This document shows, piece by piece, positions 29,130 through 39,906 of a DNA stretch of 64,000 nt. The position numbers were made by a program, and so were the translations under genes. The notes under the pieces are model-generated. The model was given only the letters and a program-made list of their open reading frames with translations. It was not told the origin of the DNA and ran no database searches. Position 1 is the stretch's first letter. The number at the start of each line of letters is the position of its first letter. The stretch comes from an uncultured Euryhalocaulis sp. (GTDB taxonomy: Bacteria; Pseudomonadota; Alphaproteobacteria; Caulobacterales; Maricaulaceae): NCBI GenBank assembly GCA_913055605.1, contig CAJXKJ010000006.1, positions 1 through 64,000 of the forward strand, in the 5' to 3' direction.

Positions 29130-29849
29130 ATGGCGACAGCCGACGCGCCGCTGTGTTTCCGGACGCGGCGCCTGACCAAGATCTATGGCGATGGCGCCAC
29201 CGCCGTGCATGCGCTGCGCGGCGTCGATCTGGACCTACCGGAGGGGGAGATGATCGTCCTGCTGGGTCCGTCGGGCAGCGGCAAGTCGACCCTGCTGAAC
29301 ATCCTGGGCGGGCTGGATCACGCCACGTCCGGCGAGTTTCTGTTCCGGGGCCAGGACATGAGCGAGGCGAAGCAGAGCGCGCTGACCCGGTACCGGCGGC
29401 GGCATGTCGGCTTCGTATTCCAGTTCTACAATCTGATGCCGAGCCTGACCGCGCGGGAGAATGTGGCGCTGGTCACCGAGATCGCGGAGGACCCGATGAC
29501 GCCCGAGGAGGCGCTCGCCCTGGTCGGGCTGGAGGCGCGGCTGGACCATTTCCCGGCCCAGCTTTCCGGCGGCGAGCAGCAGCGTGTGGCCATCGCGCGC
29601 GCGGTCGCCAAGCGGCCGGAGGTGCTGCTGTGCGACGAGCCGACCGGCGCGCTGGACAGCGCGACGGGCGTGCGGGTGCTGGAGGCGCTGCAGACGGTCA
29701 ACGACCAGCTGAACTCCACGACGCTGATCATCACCCATAATTCCGGCGTGGCGGACATGGCGCACCGCGTCGTCACGTTTTCGGACGGCCGGATCGGCGA
29801 GGTGCGGCAGAACGCGGAGCGCACGCCGCCGCGGGAGCTGGCCTGGTGA
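29130..29849 (+). CDS. ABC transporter ATP-binding protein (LolD/MacB-type)
   Basis: [59 protein letters not shown]. Confidence 0.95.
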   Translation: MATADAPLCFRTRRLTKIYGDGATAVHALRGVDLDLPEGEMIVLLGPSGSGKSTLLNILGGLDHATSGEFLFRGQDMSEAKQSALTRYRRRHVGFVFQFYNLMPSLTARENVALVTEIAEDPMTPEEALALVGLEARLDHFPAQLSGGEQQRVAIARAVAKRPEVLLCDEPTGALDSATGVRVLEALQTVNDQLNSTTLIITHNSGVADMAHRVVTFSDGRIGEVRQNAERTPPRELAW

Positions 29850-32233
29850 GCCGGCGCCGCCTTGTCCTGCTGCGGGCGACCGACCGCAAGCTGCTGCGCG
29901 ATTTGCGCGCGATGTGGCTGCAGGCGCTGGCCATCGCGCTGGTGATCGGCGCGGGCGTGTCGGTCCACCTGCTGGCGGTGGGGATGCTGTCCTCCCTGGA
30001 GCAGACGCGCGACGCCTATTACGAGCGGCACCGCTTCGCCCATGTCTGGGCGCCGGTGGTCCGGGCGCCGGAAAACCTGATGCCCCGCCTGCGCGGGATC
30101 GACGGGGTGCAGGCGGTGGAGACGCGGGTGCGCGCGCCGGCGCTGTTCGACCTGGACGATATGAGCGAGCCGGCGAGCGGCGAGGTCCTGTCCCTGCCCG
30201 ACGGGCGGGAGCCGCATGTGAACCGGCTCTATCTGGCGGAGGGCCACCTGCCGGCGCCCGGCCGGCGGGACGAGGCGGTGCTGCTGGACAGTTTCGCCGC
30301 GGCGCACGGGCTGGAGATCGGCGCGCAGGTGCGCGCCACCATCCGCGGCGGGCGCGAGACGCTGACCGTGGTCGGCCGCGCCTATTCGCCGGAACATGTC
30401 TACGCCATCGCGCCGGGCCAGCTGGTGCCGGACGACCGCCTGTTCGGCGTCGCCTGGATGTCGCGCGAGGCGCTGGGCGAGATGGCCGGCCAGGGCGGCG
30501 CCTTCAACGAAGCCGCGATCCGGCTGATGCGCGGGGTCAGCGAGGACGCGGTCATCGCCGCGCTCGACGCCCTGCTCGCCCCCTATGGCGCGCCCGGCGC
30601 CTATGGCCGCGAAGACCAGCTGTCCGACGCTTTCCTGACGAGCGAGCTGGAGCAGCTGGAAACCATGGGCGCCATCCTGCCCCCGATCTTCCTGGCGGTG
30701 GCGGCGTTTCTGGTGAACGTGGTGGTCGCCCGGCTGATCGCGACGGAGCGCAGCGCCATCGGCCTGATGAAGGCGTTCGGATATTCCGACCGGGCGGTGA
30801 TCCTGCACTATCTGAAATTCGTGGCGGCCATCGCCGCGATCGGCGTGGCCGTCGGCGTTGCCGTCGGGGTGTGGCTGGGGCGCGGCATGGCCGGGCTGTA
30901 TGCCGACTACTACAAATTCCCTTTCCTCGTGTTCCAGGCCGACGCGCGCGACTATCTGCTGGCCATCGGCGTGGCGACGCTCGCGGTGTGCGGCAGCGCG
31001 ATGATCTCGGTCCGCCGCGCGGCGCGGCTGGCCCCGGCCGAGGCGATGACGCCGCCGCCCCCGCCGGACTATTCGCGGGCGCTCGGCTCGCGGATCACCG
31101 CCTGGACGATGCTGGACCAGCAATCGCGCATGATCCTGCGCCAGATCACGCGCTGGCCCGGCCGGGCCGCGTTCACCGCCATCGGCGTGGCGACGTCCGG
31201 CGCGCTGCTGATCGGCACGCTGTTCTTCACCGACTCCATGGAGGTGATGACGGCCTCCTATTTCAATCTGGCGAACCGGTACGACCTCGCCGCCAGCTTC
31301 GTGGAGCCCCGAGGGCGCACCGCCTATTACAGCCTGGCCCAGGCGCCCGGCGTGGTGGCGGCCGAGCCCTATCGCGTGGTGTCCGCCCGCCTGCGCAACG
31401 GCAACCGGGAGGAACGGGCGGCGCTGACCGGCGCGCCGCCGGAAGCGCAACTCTCCCGCCTGCTCGATTCCAGCGGACGCTCCATCACGCCGCCGCCGGG
31501 CGGGCTGGTGCTGTCGCGCGATCTGGCGATCAAGCTGGACATCGCGGCGGGCGAGACGCTGGAGATCGAAATCACCGAGGGAAGGCGGCCGACCGTGCAT
31601 ATCCCGGTGGCGCGCGTGGTCACCACGCTGATCGGATCCGCCGCGACGATGGAGATCGAGGATCTGAACGCGCTGCTGCGCGAGGGGCCGGTCGTGTCCG
31701 GGGTCAACATGATCGTGGATTCCAGCCGGCTGGACGCGCTGTACGCGGACCTGAAGGCGGCGCCGGGGGTGGCGGGCGTCTCGCTGCACCGGCTGGCGGA
31801 GCGCAATTTCCGCGAGCTGATGGACCAGAATATGGGCCGCAACATCCTGATCTATACCGGCTTCGCCGCGGTGATCGCCGCGGGCGTGGTCTATAATAGC
31901 GTGCGCATCTCACTGGCCGAGCGGGAGCGGGAGCTGGCCTCCCTCCGGGTGCTCGGATTCACGCGGGGCGAGGTGTCCTACATCCTGCTGGGCGAGATCG
32001 CGCTGCTGACCGTGGCCGCGCTGCCGGCGGGCGCTCTGGGCGGCGCGGCGCTGGCGAGGTTCCTCGCCTCCGCGATGAGTTCGGACCTGTACCGCCTGCC
32101 TTTTATCATTCGCCCGGGCACGTTCGGGTTCGCCGGAGCGGTGGTGCTGTTCGTCGCGGCGGCGTCGGGCTTGATCGTCCGACGGCGGCTGGACCGGATC
32201 GATATCGTCGCGGTGCTGAAGACGCGCGAATAG
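29846..32233 (+). CDS. ABC transporter permease (two FtsX-type domains)
   Basis: 795 aa; GTG start overlapping the ATPase stop; FtsX-like blocks [31 protein letters not shown] and [35 protein letters not shown]. Confidence 0.92.
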   Translation: MSRRRLVLLRATDRKLLRDLRAMWLQALAIALVIGAGVSVHLLAVGMLSSLEQTRDAYYERHRFAHVWAPVVRAPENLMPRLRGIDGVQAVETRVRAPALFDLDDMSEPASGEVLSLPDGREPHVNRLYLAEGHLPAPGRRDEAVLLDSFAAAHGLEIGAQVRATIRGGRETLTVVGRAYSPEHVYAIAPGQLVPDDRLFGVAWMSREALGEMAGQGGAFNEAAIRLMRGVSEDAVIAALDALLAPYGAPGAYGREDQLSDAFLTSELEQLETMGAILPPIFLAVAAFLVNVVVARLIATERSAIGLMKAFGYSDRAVILHYLKFVAAIAAIGVAVGVAVGVWLGRGMAGLYADYYKFPFLVFQADARDYLLAIGVATLAVCGSAMISVRRAARLAPAEAMTPPPPPDYSRALGSRITAWTMLDQQSRMILRQITRWPGRAAFTAIGVATSGALLIGTLFFTDSMEVMTASYFNLANRYDLAASFVEPRGRTAYYSLAQAPGVVAAEPYRVVSARLRNGNREERAALTGAPPEAQLSRLLDSSGRSITPPPGGLVLSRDLAIKLDIAAGETLEIEITEGRRPTVHIPVARVVTTLIGSAATMEIEDLNALLREGPVVSGVNMIVDSSRLDALYADLKAAPGVAGVSLHRLAERNFRELMDQNMGRNILIYTGFAAVIAAGVVYNSVRISLAERERELASLRVLGFTRGEVSYILLGEIALLTVAALPAGALGGAALARFLASAMSSDLYRLPFIIRPGTFGFAGAVVLFVAAASGLIVRRRLDRIDIVAVLKTRE

Positions 32234-32237
32234 GGAC

Positions 32238-33440
32238 ATGATGGTGAAGCTGAATTTCCGCATCGTTTTCTGGACCGCCGTGACGGTGATCGTCGGGGCG
32301 GCGCTGGTCTTTGCCTTCCGCCCCACCCCGCTTCTGGTCGATGTGGCGGAGGTTGCGCGCGGGGGCATGACGGTGAGCGTGCGGGACGAGGTGCGCGCGC
32401 GGGTGCGCGACGTGTTTGTCGTGTCCGCGCCCATTGGCGGTCAGCTGCTGCGCGTCGAGAAGGAGCCGGGAGACCCCGCGCACGCCGGGGAGACGGTGGC
32501 GCGCCTGCTGCCGCCAACCTCCGGCTTTCTGGACGCCCGCTCCCGCGACGAGGCTAACGCCGCGGCGGCGGCGGCCGAAGCGGCGCTGGCCGCAGCGGGC
32601 GACCGGGTGCGTCAGGCGAGCGCGGACTACGACCTCGCCGCCACGGAGGCCGAACGGTTCGAAAGCCTGGCGGAGACTGGCGTGGCGCCGATCGCGACGC
32701 GCGACCGCGCCCGGCGGGATCTGCGCGCGGCGGAGGCCGCGCTGGCCGCGGCGCGGGCCGAAAGCCGCGTGCGGGAGGCCGAACTGGCGGCCGCGCGCGC
32801 CCGGCTGGCCGGCCCGAACGCGGACGGCGGCGGCGCGATCCTGGAGATCGCCGCGCCGGTTTCCGGCAAGGTGCTGCGCGTCACGCAGGAGAGCGAGGCG
32901 GTGGTCGCGCCCGGCGCGCCGATCCTGGAGATCGGAGACCTGGCCGATCTGGAGATCATCGCCGAGCTGCTGTCCAGCGACGCGGCGCGCGTGCAGGACG
33001 GCGCCGATGCGGCGATCGAGAACTGGGGCGGCGAGCCCGATCCGCTGGCCGGCCGGGTGCGCCGGGTGGAGCCGTCGGGCTTCACCAAAATCTCCGCGCT
33101 CGGCGTCGAGGAGCAGCGCGTCAATGTGCTGATCGATCTGGAGGACCCGGCCGCCGCCGCGGAGGCGGGCCTGGGCGACGGCTGGCGCGCGGACGTGGCG
33201 ATCACGCTGTGGCGGGGCGAGGACGTGCTGCAGGCGCCGGTGTCCGCCCTGTTCCGGGACGGCGAGCAGTGGGCGACCTTCCGCGTGGAGAACGGCCGCG
33301 CGCGTCTGCGCCCGGTCCGGATCGGCCGGGACAATGGCGAGGTCGCCGAAGTGCTGGACGGGCTGGAGGCCGGCGACCGGCTGATCCTGTATCCGGGCGA
33401 ACAGGTGGCGGACGGCGTCCGGGTCGCTTCGCGCGATTAG
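32238..33440 (+). CDS. HlyD/MacA-like periplasmic adaptor subunit
   Basis: 400 aa; single N-terminal TM; RVEKEPGDPAHAGETVARL ... VSGKVLRVTQESEAVVAPGAPILEIGDLADLEIIAELLSSDAARV. Confidence 0.9.
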   Translation: MMVKLNFRIVFWTAVTVIVGAALVFAFRPTPLLVDVAEVARGGMTVSVRDEVRARVRDVFVVSAPIGGQLLRVEKEPGDPAHAGETVARLLPPTSGFLDARSRDEANAAAAAAEAALAAAGDRVRQASADYDLAATEAERFESLAETGVAPIATRDRARRDLRAAEAALAAARAESRVREAELAAARARLAGPNADGGGAILEIAAPVSGKVLRVTQESEAVVAPGAPILEIGDLADLEIIAELLSSDAARVQDGADAAIENWGGEPDPLAGRVRRVEPSGFTKISALGVEEQRVNVLIDLEDPAAAAEAGLGDGWRADVAITLWRGEDVLQAPVSALFRDGEQWATFRVENGRARLRPVRIGRDNGEVAEVLDGLEAGDRLILYPGEQVADGVRVASRD

Positions 33441-33476
33441 AGCCGCGACCGGGGCCGCCGGGCCACATCAGCGGAC

Positions 33477-33490
33477 ATGACACGGATCAA
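33477..33490. promoter_or_regulatory. FNR/FixK-like box ATGAC-ACGG-ATCAA (one mismatch)
   Basis: 71 bp upstream of the SQR-like gene start. Confidence 0.45.
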
Positions 33491-33561
33491 AGTCCGCCGC
33501 GCCGCGGCGGGTAGGATTCTGTCGCCAGGGGCCGAGAGCCCGCAGGCGGGAGGATTCAGCC

Positions 33562-34857
33562 ATGGCGCATATCGTGATTGTCGGAGCGGGAATCGGCGGC
33601 GTTCCCATGGCGCTGGAGATGCGGGGCCGGCTGGGCAAGCCGCACCGGGTCACCATGGTGGCGGACACGCCCACATTCCATTTCACGCCGTCCAACCCCT
33701 GGGTCGCGGTGGGCTGGCGGAAGCCGGCCCAGATCAAGGTCCCCCTCGCCCCGATGCTGAAGCGGCGCGGGATCGAGTTCGTGCAGCAGCGCGTGACCAA
33801 AGTGCTGCCCGATCAGAACCGGCTGGACCTCGCGGACGGGCAGACCCTCGCCTACGACTATCTGGTCATCGCCACCGGCCCGGAACTGGCGTTCGACGAG
33901 ATCGAGGGGCTGGGGCCGCATGGCGGCCACACCCATTCGGTCTGCCATGTCGACCATGCCGACTCCGCCTATGACGGCTGGCTGGAGTTTCTGGACAATC
34001 CCGGCCCGATCGTGGTCGGCGCGGTTCAGGGCGCGTCCTGTTTCGGCCCGGCCTATGAGTTCGCCTTCATCATGGACACCGAGCTGCGGCGGCGGAAGCT
34101 GCGCGACCGGGTCCCGATGACCTTCGTGACGTCCGAGCCCTATATCGGCCATCTGGGCCTGGACGGGGTCGGCGACACGAAAGGGCTTCTGGAAAGCGAG
34201 CTGCGCCAGCGGCACATCTCCTTCATCACCTCGGCCCGGGTCGCCAAGGTCGGCGCCGACGCTATGACGGTGGAGGAAGTGGGCGCCGGCGGCGAAGTGA
34301 CCGCCACGCACGACCTGCCCTTCAGCTACGCGATGATGCTGCCGGCGTTCCGGGGCGTGGAGGCCGTGCGCGGGGTCGAGGGGCTGAGCAATCCGAAGGG
34401 GTTCGTGCTGGTCGACAAGACCCAGCGCAACGCGGCCTACGGCAATATCTTTGCCATCGGCGTGTGCATCGCGATCCCGCCGATGGGCCAGTATCCGGTG
34501 CCGGTCGGCGTGCCGAAGACGGGCTTCATGATCGAATCCATGGTCCGCGCCACGGCGGACAATATCGCCGCCCTGATCGAGGGGCGCGAGGCGACGCACG
34601 AGGCGACTTGGAACGCGGTCTGCCTGGCCGATTTCGGCGACGAGGGCGTGGCCTTCGTAGCCATGCCGCAAATCCCGCCGCGCAACGTGAACTGGGCCAG
34701 CCAGGGCAAATGGGTGCATCTGGCCAAGATCGCGTTCGAGAAATTCTTCCTGAACAAGGTGCGCCGCGGCGTGGCCGAGCCGTTCTATGAGCGCTTGGCG
34801 CTGGACGTCATGGGCGTGACCAAGACGCGCAAGCGCGCCGCGGAAAAGGCCGGCTGA
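33562..34857 (+). CDS. Sulfide:quinone oxidoreductase-family FAD/NAD(P) flavoprotein
   Basis: HIVIVGAGIGGVPMALEMR; YDYLVIATGPEL; GASCFGPAYEFAFIMD and IFAIGVCIAIPP cysteines as in SQR. Confidence 0.85.
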   Translation: MAHIVIVGAGIGGVPMALEMRGRLGKPHRVTMVADTPTFHFTPSNPWVAVGWRKPAQIKVPLAPMLKRRGIEFVQQRVTKVLPDQNRLDLADGQTLAYDYLVIATGPELAFDEIEGLGPHGGHTHSVCHVDHADSAYDGWLEFLDNPGPIVVGAVQGASCFGPAYEFAFIMDTELRRRKLRDRVPMTFVTSEPYIGHLGLDGVGDTKGLLESELRQRHISFITSARVAKVGADAMTVEEVGAGGEVTATHDLPFSYAMMLPAFRGVEAVRGVEGLSNPKGFVLVDKTQRNAAYGNIFAIGVCIAIPPMGQYPVPVGVPKTGFMIESMVRATADNIAALIEGREATHEATWNAVCLADFGDEGVAFVAMPQIPPRNVNWASQGKWVHLAKIAFEKFFLNKVRRGVAEPFYERLALDVMGVTKTRKRAAEKAG

Positions 34858-34870
34858 TCCGGCGGGCCGG

Positions 34871-35341
34871 TCAGGCCAGCGCACCGCCGGGCTCGGCGAC
34901 CGTCAGTTCGCAATGGCCGAAGCCCTGGGCGTAATCCAGGACGGAGATCGCAACCGGATCGACCCGGACCAGCGCCGTATCCGGCGGCGGGCCGGCCTGC
35001 GCCACCGCCGCCGCCTGCGGGAATTTGGCGAACATCATCGCGCCGACCCGCTCGATCTCCGCCGGGTCGGATAGGACCGTCGCCAGTCCGCCGAGCGAGA
35101 CGCCGGTGATCGTATCCCAGCTGTCGTAAGGCAGGGTGATCGCGGCCGAGACTTTCGGGTCGCGCCTGATGTTGCGCAGCTTTTGGGATTCCGCGCCGCA
35201 GCCGAAATACAGGGCCAGCCCGTCATTGACGAAGCTGACCACCGTCGCCTGCGGGAACCCGTCCGCGCGATTGGTCGCCAGCGTCATGTCGGCGGCGCCG
35301 GACAGGATTGAAAGGATCTGCTCGCGCGTCGCCACATCCAT
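34871..35341 (-). CDS. Pyridoxamine 5'-phosphate oxidase family protein
   Basis: MDVATREQILSILSGAADMTLATNRADGFPQATVVSFVNDGLALYFGCGAESQKLRNIRRDPKVSAAIT. Confidence 0.85.
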   Translation of the reverse strand: MDVATREQILSILSGAADMTLATNRADGFPQATVVSFVNDGLALYFGCGAESQKLRNIRRDPKVSAAITLPYDSWDTITGVSLGGLATVLSDPAEIERVGAMMFAKFPQAAAVAQAGPPPDTALVRVDPVAISVLDYAQGFGHCELTVAEPGGALA

Positions 35342-35367
35342 CGTGGTTCCTCCCCTGCCCTTGCGTG

Positions 35368-35571
35368 TCAGCCGAAAGCGCCGCCGCGCGGCGCGCCGAG
35401 CGCGCGATAGATCATCGCCGCCGGGCAGAAACCGGTGAAGCTGGACTGGACGAGATTGGCCCCGACAAAGGCGGCCAGCAGCAGCCACCAGTCCGAGCCG
35501 ATCCAGGCGAAAACCAGAGACACGAGGATCAGGATCCCCGCTGTCAGGGTGACCAGACGTCCTACGGTCAT
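35368..35571 (-). CDS. DUF2892 family small membrane protein
   Basis: 67 aa; GRLVTLTAGILILVS...LVQSSFTGFCPAAMIYRALG. Confidence 0.85.
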   Translation of the reverse strand: MTVGRLVTLTAGILILVSLVFAWIGSDWWLLLAAFVGANLVQSSFTGFCPAAMIYRALGAPRGGAFG

Positions 35572-38500
35572 GAGCGATGCGCCTCCTGAGCGCCGGCTGG
35601 GACCGCCGGGGCCATCGGGGCGTCTGGATCCTTGAAGATCACATAGATCGCCGGGACGACCAGGACGGTCAGAATGGTGGACGAGGCGAGGCCGAACAGG
35701 AGCGAGATGGCCAGGCCTTGGAAAATCGGGTCGAACAGGATCACCGCCGCGCCGATCATCGCGGCCAGCGCGGTCAGCAGGATCGGCTTGAAGCGCACCG
35801 CGCCGGCGCGCAGCAGCGTCTCGCGCAGCGTGTCGCCCGGGCGCGCCTCATGGCGGATGAAATCCACCAGCAGGATGGAATTGCGCACGATGATGCCGGC
35901 GAGCGCGATGAAACCGATCATCGACGTCGCGGTGAACGGCGCGCCGAACAGCCAGTGGCCGAGGATGATGCCGATAAGAGTCAGCGGTATCGGGGTCAGC
36001 ACCACGAGCGGCACGCGGAAACTGCCGAACTGGGCGACCACCAGCCCGTAAATGCCGAGGATGGCGACGGCGAACGCCGCGCCCATGTCGCGGAAGGTCA
36101 CATAGGTAATCTCCCACTCCCCGTCCCACAGCAGCGTTGGCCGGGCGTCGGACTCGGGCTGGCCGTGCAGGCGGATGTCGGGCCGCGCGCCGGGCGCCCA
36201 TTCGCGCTCGGCCAGCGCCTTCTGCACCGCCAGCATGCCGTAGATCGGCGCCTCGAACGCCCCGGCGAGATCGCCCATCACCATCTCGGCATAGCGGCCG
36301 TCGCGGCGGAAGATGGGGTATGAGCCGGGCTCTTCGGTGGCGGTGACCACGTCGCCCAGCTCCGTCACCGCGCGCGCGCCGGGAAGGGCGTTGGCCGGGG
36401 TCGGCGTCGCCTCCATCCGCGCGTCCCAGATCAGCTCGCCGCGCGGCATGGCGACGGCGATCTCCATCGGGTTTCGCCCCTCCCCGCGATGGGAATAGCC
36501 GACCGGCGCGCCGCGCAGCAGGGTCTGCACCGTCTCGTACACGTCCTGCTGTTCGACCCGGAAATATTCCAGCGCGTCCTGATCGATGGCGATGCGCAGG
36601 CGCGGGCGCGGTTCGCCGAAACTGTCGTCCACGTCGACGATGAAGGGCACGCCGTCGAAAGCTTCGCGCACCGCGCGGGCGGTCTGCCTGCGGGTGTCGG
36701 CGTCCGGGCCGTAGATTTCGGCCAGCAGGGTGGCGATCACCGGCGGTCCGGGCGGGACCTCCACCACGCGCAGCGCGGTGCCCGGCGGGGCGTCCAGACC
36801 GGCCAGCCGCTCCCGCGCCTCCAGCGCGATGGCGTGGCTGGCGCGATGGCGGTCGTGCCGGGGCGCCAGATTGACCTGGAGGTCGCCCTGCTCCGGCCTG
36901 TCGCGCAGATAATAATGGCGGACCAGGCCGTTGAAATTGAACGGCGCGGCGGTCCCGGCATAGAGCTGGATCGACTCGACTTCCGGGATTTCCGCAAGGC
37001 GGGCCGCCGCCTCGTCGAGCACGCGCTCGGTGCGCTCCAGCGTGGCGCCTTCGGGCAGGTCGAGGACGACCTGGAACTCGCTCTTGTTGTCGAAGGGCAG
37101 CAGCTTCACCGTCACCGTGCGCGTGGCGAAGGCGGTCATGGAGATCAGCGTCGCCCCGCCGACCACGGCCAGGAAGATCCAGGCGTTGCGCCGGCTGGCC
37201 ACCACGGGCGCGGCGGCGCGGCGGTACAGGCGCGGAAGCCGCCCGCCGTCATGTCCGGCGCCATGCCCGGCCTCCCCGCCGGCGAAGGCGCGGCGGCCGG
37301 CGGTGCGCAGCATCAGCCAGGGCGTCAGGATCACCGCGACGAAGAAGGAAAACGCCATCGCCGCCGAGGCGTTGATCGGGATCGGCGCCATGTACGGCCC
37401 CATCAGGCCGGACACGAACAGCATCGGCAGAAGCGCGGCGATCACCGTCAGCGTGGCGACCAGCGTCGGATTGCCGACCTCGGCCACCGCGTCGATCGCG
37501 GCGGCTGCGCGCGGCCTGCCGTCTTCCATCGCCCAGTGGCGGGCGATGTTCTCGATCACTACGATGGCGTCGTCGACCAGGATGCCGATGGAGAAGATCA
37601 GCGCGAACAGGCTGACCCGGTTGATGGTGTAGCCCATCAGGTTCGACGCAAAGAGCGTCAGCAGGATGGTGGCCGGGATCACCGCCAGCACGACCAGCCC
37701 CTCGCGCCAGCCGATCAGGACGGCGACCAGGATGACGATGGACAGCGTCGCCAGCGCCAGATGGAACAGAAGCTCGTTCGCCTTCTCGTTCGCGGTCGCG
37801 CCATAGTCGCGCGTGACGGTCACCGTCAGCCCCTCCGGCACCAGCGGGCCGCGCAACAGGTCCAGCCGCGCCGCCACGCGGCGGGAGACCTGGACCGCGT
37901 TTGCCCCTTCGCGTTTGGCGACGGCGATGCTGACCGCCGGGGCGCGGGCCCAGCCTGCGGCTTCGCCCGCCGCCTCCGGCCGGGTCAGCGCCCAGGCCCG
38001 GCTGTCCGGCGGCGCGGCGCCGATGGCCACATTGGCCACATCGCGGACATAGACGGGCCGTTCGTCCCGCGTGGTCAGCAGCAGCAGGCCGATATCCTGC
38101 GCCCCGGCCAGCGTCTGGCCCGCGACGACGGACCAGGCGCCGTCGGCGCCCATCACCCGGCCGGCGGGAAACGCCCTGTTGGCCGCCTGGATCTTGCCGA
38201 CGAGCTGCTGGAGCGTGACGCCGTACAGGGCCAGCGCCTCGGGATCCGGCTCCACGCGGATCTGGTCCGGCGCGCCGCCGACCAGATAGGTCAGGCCGAC
38301 ATCGGTGACCGAGGCCAGTTCGCTGCGCAGCTCCTCGGCCACGTTGTACAGCGCGTCCTGCGTCCAGCGCCCGGCCCCCTCGCCCGGCTGCGGCGAAAGG
38401 GTCAGCACCATGACCGCCACGTCGTTGATCCCGCGGCCGACGATCAGCGGCTCCGGAATCCCGATCGGGATGCGGTCCATATTGGCCCGCACCTTTTCAT

Positions 38501-38840
38501 GGATGCGGACGATGGCGTCGTCCGCGTCAGTGCCGACCGCGAACCGGGCGGTGACCAGAACCCGGTCATCATCCGACTGGCTGTAGACATGCTCCACCCC
38601 GCCGATTCCGGTGACGATGGCCTCCAGCGGCTTGGTCACCAGCTCCACGGCGTTCGGCGCGCGTAGCCCGTCGGCGCGCACCATGATGTCGACCATGGGC
38701 ACGGAGATTTGCGGCTCTTCCTCCCGCGGGATCGAGAGCAGCGCGATCAGGCCGAGGCCGAGCGAGGCCAGCAGCAGAAGAGGCGTCAGGGGCGAACCGA
38801 TAAAGGACGCCGTCAGATATCCGGCGACCCCCTTCTTCAT
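35568..38840 (-). CDS. RND-family efflux permease (AcrB/HAE1-like)
   Basis: 1090 aa; FALIFSIGILVDDAIVVIENIARH; IGFIALAGIIVRNSILLVDFIRHE; VVPAIYVIF. Confidence 0.95.
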   Translation of the reverse strand: MKKGVAGYLTASFIGSPLTPLLLLASLGLGLIALLSIPREEEPQISVPMVDIMVRADGLRAPNAVELVTKPLEAIVTGIGGVEHVYSQSDDDRVLVTARFAVGTDADDAIVRIHEKVRANMDRIPIGIPEPLIVGRGINDVAVMVLTLSPQPGEGAGRWTQDALYNVAEELRSELASVTDVGLTYLVGGAPDQIRVEPDPEALALYGVTLQQLVGKIQAANRAFPAGRVMGADGAWSVVAGQTLAGAQDIGLLLLTTRDERPVYVRDVANVAIGAAPPDSRAWALTRPEAAGEAAGWARAPAVSIAVAKREGANAVQVSRRVAARLDLLRGPLVPEGLTVTVTRDYGATANEKANELLFHLALATLSIVILVAVLIGWREGLVVLAVIPATILLTLFASNLMGYTINRVSLFALIFSIGILVDDAIVVIENIARHWAMEDGRPRAAAAIDAVAEVGNPTLVATLTVIAALLPMLFVSGLMGPYMAPIPINASAAMAFSFFVAVILTPWLMLRTAGRRAFAGGEAGHGAGHDGGRLPRLYRRAAAPVVASRRNAWIFLAVVGGATLISMTAFATRTVTVKLLPFDNKSEFQVVLDLPEGATLERTERVLDEAAARLAEIPEVESIQLYAGTAAPFNFNGLVRHYYLRDRPEQGDLQVNLAPRHDRHRASHAIALEARERLAGLDAPPGTALRVVEVPPGPPVIATLLAEIYGPDADTRRQTARAVREAFDGVPFIVDVDDSFGEPRPRLRIAIDQDALEYFRVEQQDVYETVQTLLRGAPVGYSHRGEGRNPMEIAVAMPRGELIWDARMEATPTPANALPGARAVTELGDVVTATEEPGSYPIFRRDGRYAEMVMGDLAGAFEAPIYGMLAVQKALAEREWAPGARPDIRLHGQPESDARPTLLWDGEWEITYVTFRDMGAAFAVAILGIYGLVVAQFGSFRVPLVVLTPIPLTLIGIILGHWLFGAPFTATSMIGFIALAGIIVRNSILLVDFIRHEARPGDTLRETLLRAGAVRFKPILLTALAAMIGAAVILFDPIFQGLAISLLFGLASSTILTVLVVPAIYVIFKDPDAPMAPAVPAGAQEAHRS

Positions 38841-39859
38841 GGGGCGATCAGGACATCGCCCGGCCCGAGCCCGGACAATATTTCGACCGCATCGGGAATA
38901 TCGGCGGCGGGGCGTACGGGGCCCATCTGCACCACGACCTCCCGCGCCGCGCCAGCAGCGCCGGCCAGCAGCGCATAGTCGACGCCGAAGCGGGTGCGGA
39001 TGAAGGATCGCGGGACCAGGATGGCCTCGCGCTCGTCCACCGCCAGATAGACGCGCACCCGTTCGCCGACGAAATAGTCGCCCAGCCCCTCGGCGCGGGC
39101 GTCGGCGACGACCCGGCCGTTCTGAATCTCCGGATAGACCTGGACGATCTCCCCCTGTGCCGACAGCGCCCCGCCAAGCGCGGCCCCGCCCAGGCGGATC
39201 GGGTCGCCGACCGCGATAGTGCGCGCGTGCCGTTCGGGAAGGCGCAGGCGCAGGACGCGCGTGTCCAGCGCGATGTCCGCGATGGTTTCGCCGGGGCGTA
39301 CGACCGTCCCCTCCACCACCGGCACGCGCAGCACGCGCCCGTCCGCCGGGGCCTGCACGTCGCCCTCGCGCGAGCGCTCCATCAGCACGCCGCGTTCCTG
39401 CCCTGCGGCGCTCAGCTGGCTTTCCAGCACGGCGACACGGGTGCGCGCCTCGTCCAGCTGGGCGCGGGGCGCGGCGTCGCGCGCGGCCAGAACCTCTGTC
39501 CGCTGCAGGTCGAGCCGGGCCTGGGCCAGTTCGGCCTCGACCGCCGCGATCCGTGCGGCGGCGGAGGCGATCTGGGGATCCAGCTGACCGGCGACGATGA
39601 CGGCGATCACCTGGCCGGCGGTCACCACATCCCCCTCATCCACGCGCAGATCGGTCACCGTGCCGTCCAGCCGGGCGCGCGCCGGGATCATGTTGACGCT
39701 TTCGATCGTGGCGAAGACCGCCTTTTCGTCGGCGATCGGCGCGGCGGCGACGGTGAAGCGTTCGCCCGAATCCTGCGCGGAGGCGGCGGACGGGGCGAGC
39801 GCGAGGCCCAGGGCCAACGCGCCCAGAGCGGCGCCGAGAACGGCGGTCGAAGCAGTCAT
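38837..39859 (-). CDS. RND efflux periplasmic adaptor (MFP)
   Basis: ~340 aa from MTASTAVLGAALGALALGLALAPSAASAQ; LRVDEGDVVTAGQVIAVI; 4-bp overlap with permease. Confidence 0.9.
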   Translation of the reverse strand: MTASTAVLGAALGALALGLALAPSAASAQDSGERFTVAAAPIADEKAVFATIESVNMIPARARLDGTVTDLRVDEGDVVTAGQVIAVIVAGQLDPQIASAAARIAAVEAELAQARLDLQRTEVLAARDAAPRAQLDEARTRVAVLESQLSAAGQERGVLMERSREGDVQAPADGRVLRVPVVEGTVVRPGETIADIALDTRVLRLRLPERHARTIAVGDPIRLGGAALGGALSAQGEIVQVYPEIQNGRVVADARAEGLGDYFVGERVRVYLAVDEREAILVPRSFIRTRFGVDYALLAGAAGAAREVVVQMGPVRPAADIPDAVEILSGLGPGDVLIAP

Positions 39860-39906
39860 GACGGCCGGACTATACGAGCGCCGCGCGCGGCGGATTTTGC
39901 GATGGC

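Noticed and set aside
29426-31789. 787-aa minus-strand ORF opposite the ABC ATPase/permease genes
   Set aside because: Antisense GC-frame artefact spanning two well-supported genes.
36489-38666. 725-aa plus-strand ORF opposite the RND permease
   Set aside because: Antisense artefact; the minus strand has full-length RND motifs.
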